Shown here: positions 1 through 6,375 of the stretch, one piece after another
Layout: each line of letters begins with the position of its first letter
Numbering within the stretch: the first letter of the stretch is position 1
Assembly (NCBI GenBank): GCA_003132865.1
Contig: PKYZ01000374.1
Location: 1 to 11,376, forward strand
DNA from: Bryobacterales bacterium
GTDB taxonomy: Bacteria > Acidobacteriota > Terriglobia > Bryobacterales > Bryobacteraceae
Length of the DNA stretch: 11,376 nt
Direction of reading: 5' to 3'
The notes under the pieces: model-generated
What the model saw: only the letters and a program-made list of their open reading frames with translations
Told to the model about the DNA's origin: nothing
The model's database searches: none
Position numbers and translations under genes: made by a program

Positions 1-2
1 TC

Positions 3-2108
3 CTGGCCTTCAACGCTGCTCTCGGGTTCTTCCAAGAAGGGCGGGCCCAGGCGACGCTTGCCGCGCTGAAATCGCGGCTCGCATTGAACGCGGCAGTCAA
101 GCGCGACAATGTCTGGGCGACCGTGCCCGCTGCCGGACTCGTGCCTGGCGATATTGTGAAGCTGTCGCTCGGGGCCGTGGTTGCCGCCGACGTGCGCCTG
201 ACTGAGGGGTCGGTGCTGCTTGACCAGTCCATGCTCACCGGTGAATCCGTTCCGATCGAAGCTGGCGCCGGGTTCGAAACTTATGCCGGAGCGCTGGTGC
301 GGCGCGGTGAGGCGGTCGCGGTGGTCACGGCGACCGGAGCGCGCACAAAGTTTGGACGCACGGCGGATCTGGTTCGCACCGCGCACGTCGAAAGTTCGCA
401 GCAGAAGGCCGTTCTGCGTGTGGTGCGCAATCTCGCCATGTTCAATGGCGTCATCATCGTGATGCTGGTAGGGTATGCCTACTTTCTCAAGATGCCGGGT
501 AGAGAGATCATTCCCCTGGTGCTCACCGCGGTTCTGGCGTCGATCCCAGTAGCTTTGCCTGCCACCTTTACCCTTGCGGCGGCACTCGGCGCACGGGCTT
601 TGGCAAAGCTGGGCGTCCTTCCGACGCGGCTCTCTGCCGTGGATGAAGCGGCAAGCATCGACGTGCTGTGCGCGGATAAGACCGGCACGCTGACGCAAAA
701 CGAACTGACGGTAACCGCCGTCCATGCCATGTCCGGCTTCGACGAATCGCACGTCTTGGGAGTGGCTGCTCTGGCGAGTTCGGACGGCGGGCAAGATCCG
801 GTGGATACCGCCATCCGGTCCGCCGCCGCAAAAAAGGTGGCCTCCGATCTTCCGAAACTGATCAAGTTCGTTCCGTTCGATCCGGGGACGAAGATGTCGG
901 AGGCGACTGCCGCCGATCCGGGCGGCGCAACGGTGCGTGCCGTGAAGGGGGCCTTTGCCGTAGTTGCCGGCCTTACGCAAGCAGCTCCCGATGCATCCAA
1001 GACCGCGAACGAACTTGAGGCGCAGGGCTTCCGGGTGCTGGCCGTCGCAATCGGTCCGCCTGCGGCGATGAAACTGGCCGGGATCGTTGCTCTCAGCGAT
1101 CCGCCCCGGCCGGATTCCGCCGCGTTAATTACGGAACTGCACACGCTGGGAGTGCGCGCGGTCATGGTGACCGGCGATGCACCCGCGACGGCAGCCATCG
1201 TCGCTCACGATGTTGGCATAGACGGAAAGGTCTGTCCAACGGGGCCCATCCCCGCCGATGTTCGCTCCGAAGAGTTTGCGGTTTTCGCAGGCATTCTGCC
1301 GGAGGGAAAGTACCAGCTCGTCAAGGCGTTCCAGAAGAGCGGCCACACCGTCGGTATGTGCGGTGACGGCGCCAACGATGCGCCTGCGCTGCGCCAGGCG
1401 CAGATGGGAATCGCTGTGTCAACTGCTACCGATGTTGCTAAGTCGGCGGCCGGCATCGTGCTGACCAAACCCGGACTCACCGGTATTGTCGCTTCGGTAA
1501 AAGAAGGCCGCGTGACGTTCCAGCGTATCCTGACCTATACGCTGAACTCCGTGATCAAGAAGATTGTGCAGGTCCTCTTTCTGGTGGCCGGACTGATCAT
1601 GACCGGACAGGCGATCCTGACCCCCATGCTAATGGTCATCCTGATGATCACCGGCGACTTCCTGGCTATGTCCTTGACGACGGACAACGTGCGGCCGTCC
1701 CCGATGCCCAATGCCTGGCGAATCGGCAAATTGACGATCGCAGGCGTCGTTATGGGGAGCTGTCTTCTTCTCTTTTGCACCGCTGTGCTGGCTGTCGGCA
1801 AGTTTCGGATGGGGCTCGGAATCGAGGCGCTGAGAACCCTGGCCATGATCGCGCTCGTGTTTGGCAGTGAGGCGACGCTCTACGCCATTCGCGAACGCCG
1901 GCGCCTGTGGAGTTCTCGCCCAAGTCTCTGGGTCGTTGTGTCGACTGTCTGCGATATTCTGATCATTTCGACGTTGGTCACCCGCGGAATCGCCATGACT
2001 CCTCTGCCTATACTTGTCGTGGGGGGAACACTCGTGGCGGCAGCGGTCTTCGCATTCATTTTGGACTTTGCCAAAGTCCCCGTGTTCAATCGCCTCAAAA
2101 TCGCGTAA
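3..2108 (+). CDS. P-type (P3A-like) plasma-membrane H+-ATPase, 5' end cut by window edge
   Basis: ATP-driven cation pump, most likely exporting protons across the inner membrane. The frame is open from base 3, so the true start lies upstream and the first ~100 residues (actuator N-part, M1-M2) are missing; a TTG at 84 is not a credible start because homologous sequence continues above it. In the visible 701 residues, in order: the actuator TGES motif (79-82), M4 PVALP (182-186), the phosphorylation motif DKTGTLT (Asp225), a VTGD nucleotide-domain motif, the hinge GDGAND (454-459), then M5-M10. Asp552 in M6, in the context TGDFLAMSLTTDNVRPSP, aligns with the proton-carrying Asp of plant and fungal H+-ATPases; this and PVALP favour P3A over Ca2+ or heavy-metal pumps. 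The protein ends soon after the last helix, with no long autoinhibitory C-terminal domain. Ion specificity is inferred from motifs. A small acidic gene follows closely. Confidence 0.93.
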   Translation: MAFNAALGFFQEGRAQATLAALKSRLALNAAVKRDNVWATVPAAGLVPGDIVKLSLGAVVAADVRLTEGSVLLDQSMLTGESVPIEAGAGFETYAGALVRRGEAVAVVTATGARTKFGRTADLVRTAHVESSQQKAVLRVVRNLAMFNGVIIVMLVGYAYFLKMPGREIIPLVLTAVLASIPVALPATFTLAAALGARALAKLGVLPTRLSAVDEAASIDVLCADKTGTLTQNELTVTAVHAMSGFDESHVLGVAALASSDGGQDPVDTAIRSAAAKKVASDLPKLIKFVPFDPGTKMSEATAADPGGATVRAVKGAFAVVAGLTQAAPDASKTANELEAQGFRVLAVAIGPPAAMKLAGIVALSDPPRPDSAALITELHTLGVRAVMVTGDAPATAAIVAHDVGIDGKVCPTGPIPADVRSEEFAVFAGILPEGKYQLVKAFQKSGHTVGMCGDGANDAPALRQAQMGIAVSTATDVAKSAAGIVLTKPGLTGIVASVKEGRVTFQRILTYTLNSVIKKIVQVLFLVAGLIMTGQAILTPMLMVILMITGDFLAMSLTTDNVRPSPMPNAWRIGKLTIAGVVMGSCLLLFCTAVLAVGKFRMGLGIEALRTLAMIALVFGSEATLYAIRERRRLWSSRPSLWVVVSTVCDILIISTLVTRGIAMTPLPILVVGGTLVAAAVFAFILDFAKVPVFNRLKIA

Positions 2109-2128
2109 CTATTGGCAGGTCACGTGCT

Positions 2129-2134
2129 GGAGGA
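2129..2134 (+). promoter_or_regulatory. Shine-Dalgarno fixing the start of the small acidic gene
   Basis: GGAGGA lies 5 bases before the ATG at 2140. The same frame is open upstream to an ATG at 2014, but that part overlaps the H+-ATPase coding sequence, so the strong site decides for 2140. Confidence 0.75.
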
Positions 2135-2139
2135 AGTGC

Positions 2140-2424
2140 ATGACTAAACAAGAGGATGAAGGCACCCGAACGTACAGTACCGTTTCGGCCAGCGAGAGAG
2201 CGGTGGGTCCAGGTTCAGCCGGCCAGTCTGGGGATACTCAGGGATTGTCAGACGTCGCGGAAGCAGGCTCAGAGAGCGTCCAAGAACTAGTCGAGGAGGG
2301 GCAATCCTTCGAAGCTGAAGCGATCAGCGGGGTGGAAGATGCACCCGACCCTGACGTGGCTGAAGTTCACACGAAACAAGTCCCAGAGGACGATGTGCCT
2401 GTCGAATACCTGGAAAAAGATTAG
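2140..2424 (+). CDS. small acidic conserved hypothetical protein (94 aa)
   Basis: A 94-residue, strongly acidic, Ser/Gly/Glu-rich protein without Cys, Trp, signal peptide or membrane segment, probably cytoplasmic and largely disordered. The N-terminal half is low complexity. The C-terminal half, with ESVQELVEEGQSFEAEAISG then QVPEDDVPVEYLEKD, looks like the conserved core; from memory, small proteins with an ELVEEGQ...EDDVP..YL pattern occur in soil bacteria, but I cannot name a family. The start is set by GGAGGA 5 bases upstream. It begins 31 bases after the H+-ATPase stop with no terminator seen between them, so it is probably co-transcribed with the pump; a regulatory or accessory role for the pump is only a guess. 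It ends 30 bases before the convergent permease gene. Confidence 0.75.
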   Translation: MTKQEDEGTRTYSTVSASERAVGPGSAGQSGDTQGLSDVAEAGSESVQELVEEGQSFEAEAISGVEDAPDPDVAEVHTKQVPEDDVPVEYLEKD

Positions 2425-2454
2425 GGTTTTAATATAGAATCGCGCACTCCGCAG

Positions 2455-4359
2455 TCACGCAAGCTGAACTTCCACGATGCCGCTGCTGGAGGGCGCCGCC
2501 TCCGGCTTGGGATGAACGAGCTCCTGAATATGCTCCACGGCCTCCGCGAGGCTGGTGGACAGGCGATCGGGTTGAGTTCGCTCGAAACGGGTCATGGCTT
2601 TGGGCGTATCGCCGCTGAATCCCCAGACGCAAACCACCACTTTGAGTTTTGGGAACCGTTCCCGGATCTGCTTGCACATGGCCCGCGCCGGCGCGAACGC
2701 GTAAGGAGGCAACGCCGAGATGCAGACTATGTCGCTCCGTCCGGCTTCAATCAACGCGAGCACTTCATTGAGAGAAGACCCGACGACGGGAAAGGACAGA
2801 GTCGCGAACCCCTTTTGCTCCAGGAGCTGAGCCAGCATTGCGGCCGTGATCTCATCGGCCCGATCGTGGGCCGGCAGACAGACTATCCTGGCATTCAGAT
2901 GCTCCACGGCGTCCGGTATCGGCGCGGAATCTCCCTCGGATGGGCTGGCCGCCAGTTGATACTCGGAGAACTCGGCGATCATTTCGTTGATGCTGAGGAA
3001 GAGAAACTCTTCCCTGGATGCGTCGATTGCTCCTTTGTGCCGGTCCTGTTCGGCCATGCTCAAAGCCGGGATGAGCACTGAGTCGTACAACTCGATCAGG
3101 GGCTTTCCTTTGAGGCACTGGCCAACAATGGTATGTGCTTCCAGTTGGTCCATCGCGAGCAACCGCTGGTAGATCTGGGCTTCGGCCGCGAGCACAGGCT
3201 GGTCACCCAGCAGGATATGCAGAAAAGAGAGGTGGGGGACGTAGCGCCCCAGAACCACGACGCAGACCGTCAGAGGCGTAGACAGGATCAGGCCCGCGGG
3301 TCCCCACAGAACGGCCCAAAAGACGGCGGCCACAAGCAGCGCCAAGGAAGAAATTCCCACATGGGGGCCGTAGAGCCAGGGTTCTACGAAGTTGCCGACG
3401 ATCAGCTCGAGTCCCACAACCATCAGGAACACGAGCAGTGGCTTGTGCCATCCATCAAAGCGGGCCAACGAGAGCGCGATCGGTAGAATCGCGGCAACGA
3501 GCGTTCCCACGTACGGCACAATCCGCAGGATGCCGGCGACCGCTCCCCATAGCGCCGGATAGGGTACACCAATCAAGTAAAGACCAAAACCAAACAGAGT
3601 TCCAAAGCCCGCATTGACCAGGAACTGCATAAGCAGGTATCGGCTGACCCGTCCTGACGCGTCGTCAAGCGCTTGCGTCATGAGGTTCAATTGACCGAGC
3701 CCGGCTAGCCGCAGAAGACGGTTCCTCAGGTCTTCTCTCTTGAGCAGCATGAAGATCGTAAAGATGACGACCATCCCTACCCGTCCTAGAGGCGCAAGAG
3801 CGGGCGTGCCCAGATCGCGAAACTGCGTCCATCCGCTGGTTGGGGGTTGGACCATTCGAACGGGTACGGGAGACATGGCCGGCTGCTTAGGATTCCGACC
3901 CTGCGGAGGCGAGGCCGGGGGCGCCGCGCCCGAGCTGGTGACTTCCTGCACGATCGCCTTCACGCTTTCGGCGGCATGGCCTAGCTGCCCGGTTACCGGG
4001 ACGTGAAGCGCTTCAATCTTGGCGTGAATGTTCTGGCTGTATAGAGGGAGCTGATTGGCGACGTCAACCAATTGGTTCGCGATGATCCAGCCGATGCCGC
4101 CAGCCACCGCCATCGAGACCAGGACTGTCGTGAGAACGGACACTACGCGGCCGGTGTGCAGCCTCTGGAGAAGCGTCACCACCGGAGTCAATAGAAACGT
4201 CAGAATTAGAGCAAATGCGAAGGGAATTAAAATCTCGCGCGCAAAGTACAGCGCCGCGATCGTTCCGAACAGGACAATGGCCCCCGCATCACCCCGGAGC
4301 CCGGGTGTAGCGAGCCCTGGCAGTTCGGGTCTTACGGGTGTTTGTCTTCGCAGAGGCAA
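2455..4359 (-). CDS. AI-2E family transporter with C-terminal B12-binding-like module
   Basis: Inner-membrane permease of the AI-2E/PerM superfamily; substrate unknown (family members export AI-2 or act as Na+/H+ antiporters). Numbering here is for the 634-residue product from TTG 4359. Membrane helices lie at about 28-60 and 72-94, a soluble Pro-rich loop at about 95-190, then helices to about 370. Family motifs visible: RIVPYVGT (279-286), EPWLYGPHVG (326-335), WGPAGLILSTPLTV (352-365). After GRYVPHL a soluble tail follows: helices (about 390-465), then a Rossmann-like part (about 490-615) with VCLPAHDRADEI and VVCVWGF, resembling a modular cobalamin-binding domain but without an intact DxHxxG. 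The frame stays open to ATG 4596 (713 aa), with another ATG at 4533. Those extra residues look non-coding, and a start at 4596 would leave only 21 bases to the divergent gene. I therefore prefer TTG 4359, although it lacks a good ribosome site. The start is uncertain; the family call is firm. Confidence 0.87.
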   Translation of the reverse strand: MPLRRQTPVRPELPGLATPGLRGDAGAIVLFGTIAALYFAREILIPFAFALILTFLLTPVVTLLQRLHTGRVVSVLTTVLVSMAVAGGIGWIIANQLVDVANQLPLYSQNIHAKIEALHVPVTGQLGHAAESVKAIVQEVTSSGAAPPASPPQGRNPKQPAMSPVPVRMVQPPTSGWTQFRDLGTPALAPLGRVGMVVIFTIFMLLKREDLRNRLLRLAGLGQLNLMTQALDDASGRVSRYLLMQFLVNAGFGTLFGFGLYLIGVPYPALWGAVAGILRIVPYVGTLVAAILPIALSLARFDGWHKPLLVFLMVVGLELIVGNFVEPWLYGPHVGISSLALLVAAVFWAVLWGPAGLILSTPLTVCVVVLGRYVPHLSFLHILLGDQPVLAAEAQIYQRLLAMDQLEAHTIVGQCLKGKPLIELYDSVLIPALSMAEQDRHKGAIDASREEFLFLSINEMIAEFSEYQLAASPSEGDSAPIPDAVEHLNARIVCLPAHDRADEITAAMLAQLLEQKGFATLSFPVVGSSLNEVLALIEAGRSDIVCISALPPYAFAPARAMCKQIRERFPKLKVVVCVWGFSGDTPKAMTRFERTQPDRLSTSLAEAVEHIQELVHPKPEAAPSSSGIVEVQLA

Positions 4360-4369
4360 CCTGAAGGGA

Positions 4370-4423
4370 TAGCACGCCTGTCGCCACTCGGCCTTTTCCT
4401 TGGCCGGCTGGGTTGGCGTGCTA
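4370..4423 (-). other. nested stem-loop in probable leader of the AI-2E transporter gene
   Basis: Perfect 9-bp outer stem TAGCACGCC (4370-4378) with GGCGTGCTA (4415-4423), enclosing a 5-bp inner stem CGGCC (4389-4393) with GGCCG (4402-4406) and an 8-base loop. On the minus strand it ends 10 bases before the candidate TTG start at 4359. No T-run follows on either strand, so a simple intrinsic terminator is unlikely. It could be a leader structure affecting translation, or chance in GC-rich DNA. Confidence 0.4.
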
Positions 4424-4607
4424 GCGCAATACTTCCGAGCAGACGCAACTCTTGCCGCTTTGCAAGCTGCTGCACCTGGCGGCCGCTCGGCCGGCGTTGC
4501 GCTTCCCTGGCTTCGGTTGCAGTGCGGCAACATCTCTAACTGCTGAGGATAAGCTGGATTGGGGCGCAGCGCCAACGTGGACCCAGAATTGCACATGGGT
4601 TGACCCT

Positions 4608-4612
4608 GAGGA
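4608..4612 (+). promoter_or_regulatory. Shine-Dalgarno fixing the lipoprotein start
   Basis: GAGGA lies 5 bases before ATG 4618. It argues against the TTG at 4600, which is in frame but falls before the site. Confidence 0.7.
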
Positions 4613-4617
4613 CAACT

Positions 4618-4887
4618 ATGTTGCTTCGAAATCGATTCGTTCGTTCACTTTTAATGTCCGCCACGCTGGTGTCACCGCTGTTGATCCCCGGGTGCGCGGT
4701 GCGCGTTGGCCCACGGGTGTATGACCCCTACTACCGGGATTATCATGTGTGGAATGACGCCGAAATGGGCTATTACCGGCGATGGTACGGCGAGACTGGC
4801 AGGCCCTATACAGAGTTTCGCCAGTTGAAACCCGCCCAGCGGCGGGAGTACTGGACCTGGCGCCACAACCACCCTAATGCACCCTAA
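4618..4887 (+). CDS. small Tyr/Trp-rich lipoprotein, function unknown (89 aa)
   Basis: The 89-residue product begins with a basic n-region (RNRFVR) and a hydrophobic core, ending in a plausible lipobox IPGC with lipidated Cys26. Pro at -2 is not ideal, so the signal-peptidase II call is probable rather than certain. The mature part is rich in Tyr, Trp, Arg and His: VYDPYYRDYHVWNDAE, then YYRRWYGETGRPYTEFRQL and YWTWRHNHP at the C-terminus. Small envelope lipoproteins with YYxxW/H-rich mature parts are common in Gram-negative soil bacteria, usually unnamed. The start at 4618 is chosen for its GAGGA site. It is a single gene, divergent from the permease and convergent with GH130. I do not recognise a named family. 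Confidence 0.75.
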   Translation: MLLRNRFVRSLLMSATLVSPLLIPGCAVRVGPRVYDPYYRDYHVWNDAEMGYYRRWYGETGRPYTEFRQLKPAQRREYWTWRHNHPNAP

Positions 4888-4911
4888 AGAAGGCGGGCGA
4901 GAGCGCCTGCC
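4888..4911 (-). terminator. putative intrinsic terminator of the GT4/GH130 operon
   Basis: An 8-bp stem, GGCGGGCG (4892-4899) with CGCCTGCC (4904-4911), has one G.U pair and an AGAG loop. Read on the minus strand it starts 6 bases after the GH130 stop and is followed by TTCTTT. It lies in the short gap between convergent genes and may also help stop transcription of the lipoprotein gene, though the plus side has no T-run. Confidence 0.6.
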
Positions 4912-4917
4912 CACCAG

Positions 4918-6375
4918 CTATTCCATCGCGGCCAGGACTTGGTCGAGCGGGAGCGTCGCGAACGTTGTGGCATAGTCGGATATCCCATAGGGAATCACGA
5001 GTTGCCCGCCGTGCACGAGGCTACCGCACGAGTAAACGACATTGGGCACGTAGCCGTCGCGCTCGTTTGTATTCGGTTTGATCAGTGGTTCAGGCAGGCG
5101 GCCAATAACCTTGGTCGGGTCGTCACGATCGAGCAGGAAAGCGCCGATGCAGTACTTTCGCATGGGCCCCACGCCGTGGCTGATTACGAGCCAGCCGGCT
5201 TCGGTTTCGATCGGCGAGCCACAATTGCCTAACTGGATGAATTCCCAGGAGAACCTAGGCTCCAAAATGAGTTGCATGGTATGCCAGAAATGGAGATGAT
5301 CGGAGAACATCATGTAGATATTCTCCGCGTCCTGCCGGCCAAGCATTGCATATTGGCCCTTGATTTTCCGGGGGAAGAGCGCCATGCCTTTGTTCTCGAC
5401 GGCCGGACCGTTCAACGTGAAAAATTTGAAACGAAGAAAATCGGACGTCTCGAGAAATTGGGGCAGGATCATTTTTCCGTCGTACGCCGTGTAAGTTGCA
5501 CAATAAGTCCGCGTGCCATCTTCGTTGTGGAAGAGGACAAAGCGAGCGTCCTCGATCCCGTTGCTCTGCGACGGGGTGACGGGGAACAAAACCCTCTCGG
5601 ACAAACCCGACTCCGGCGCGAACTGCACTTCGTAATTGGAGCTGGCGAGCATCAGGGTTTCTCTGGCCACAGCCTTGGTCGTTTCCCGCGCGCTCTCCGC
5701 GAGTTGTGTTGCGGCGCGACTGATGCTGGCGCGCAGTTCTTCCATCGTGAATGCGTCCGGTAAGCCGTTGAGAACCTCCCGGTTGAAATCGCCCATGAGA
5801 CGGAGTTCCTGCAGCTTCCGTTCGAACAGTTGTTTTTCAAACGTGGAGTTGGGTACTTGCATCGGCTCGAGGCTGTAGCGGGAGGGCAAGTCCATTGTGA
5901 TGTTACTGTTGGCGTCCAATATTCCGCTGCGAAAAGCGATCGAGGAAACGTGCCCCTCGGCCGTGGCGCGTAAGCTCAGAATGAAACGCAATGAGCCGGG
6001 CGGCACGTCCGACTGCTCCGGGTGCGGCACCATCGAGGGATTGAACAACGCAGCGGCTTCGAGCGAATACTCGTGAGTAAAATACCCGCCCAGCAACAGC
6101 TTCCGTTCTTCGGACAGTCTTTGGCCATTGAGCAGATAGGGGCTGACCTCGTCAAACCGCCGGCGGAGGAATTCGTCGATCTTCAGTTGGCGGTCGCCGA
6201 ATTCGGCCCAAACCCCTTCCAAAAGGGTATGGACTTCGCTTTCGGGTAGAGCCATAACCCGGGCGGAGATCTTCATGGAGCGCTGGTCGCTCATGAGACG
6301 AAAAGGCCGCGCCAGCACATGCGTGCAGTCCGGGTCCAAAGTGACGGTGCTGCGTTTTACGTCGATTTGTTTCAT
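4918..6375 (-). CDS. GH130-family glycosidase / glycoside phosphorylase
   Basis: A 485-residue five-bladed beta-propeller enzyme of glycoside hydrolase family 130, whose characterised members phosphorolyse or hydrolyse beta-mannosides; the exact linkage is not deducible here. Residues 1-85 are an N-terminal extension. The propeller begins near LFNPSMVPHP (110-119) and SLRATAEGHVSS (134-145). A helical, charged insertion (about 175-245) precedes EDARF (275-279), which I align with the family's ED(P/A)R segment thought to carry the catalytic Asp. Later motifs: NKGMALFPRKIKG (328-340), GRQDAENIYMM (346-356), SHGVGPMRKYCIGAFLLD (399-416), DPTKVIGRLPEPL (419-431) and GYVPNVVYSCG (441-451). No signal peptide, so cytoplasmic. 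The ATG overlaps the stop of the upstream glycosyltransferase (shared bases 6372-6375) and has no Shine-Dalgarno of its own, implying translational coupling. A hairpin terminator follows the stop. The family is secure; phosphorylase versus hydrolase is open. Confidence 0.87.
   Translation of the reverse strand: MKQIDVKRSTVTLDPDCTHVLARPFRLMSDQRSMKISARVMALPESEVHTLLEGVWAEFGDRQLKIDEFLRRRFDEVSPYLLNGQRLSEERKLLLGGYFTHEYSLEAAALFNPSMVPHPEQSDVPPGSLRFILSLRATAEGHVSSIAFRSGILDANSNITMDLPSRYSLEPMQVPNSTFEKQLFERKLQELRLMGDFNREVLNGLPDAFTMEELRASISRAATQLAESARETTKAVARETLMLASSNYEVQFAPESGLSERVLFPVTPSQSNGIEDARFVLFHNEDGTRTYCATYTAYDGKMILPQFLETSDFLRFKFFTLNGPAVENKGMALFPRKIKGQYAMLGRQDAENIYMMFSDHLHFWHTMQLILEPRFSWEFIQLGNCGSPIETEAGWLVISHGVGPMRKYCIGAFLLDRDDPTKVIGRLPEPLIKPNTNERDGYVPNVVYSCGSLVHGGQLVIPYGISDYATTFATLPLDQVLAAME

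Larger units (their letters stand above)
4360..4617. promoter_or_regulatory. divergent intergenic region between permease and lipoprotein genes
   Basis: If the permease starts at 4359, this 258-base stretch is the shared upstream region of two divergent genes and should hold both promoters. I could not pick convincing -35/-10 boxes on either strand. It contains the nested stem-loop at 4370-4423 and the Shine-Dalgarno of the lipoprotein gene. The minus frame across it is open, but its Ala/Arg/Pro/Cys-rich translation does not look like protein. Confidence 0.4.

Noticed and set aside
479..1198. 239-residue minus-strand open frame inside the H+-ATPase
   Set aside because: Exactly antisense to the conserved phosphorylation and nucleotide domains; translation is Ala/Ser/Thr-rich without any recognisable motif. 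A GC-rich shadow.
2512..3081. 189-residue plus-strand frame opposite the permease tail
   Set aside because: Antisense to well-formed domain sequence of the AI-2E transporter; no ribosome site or motif.
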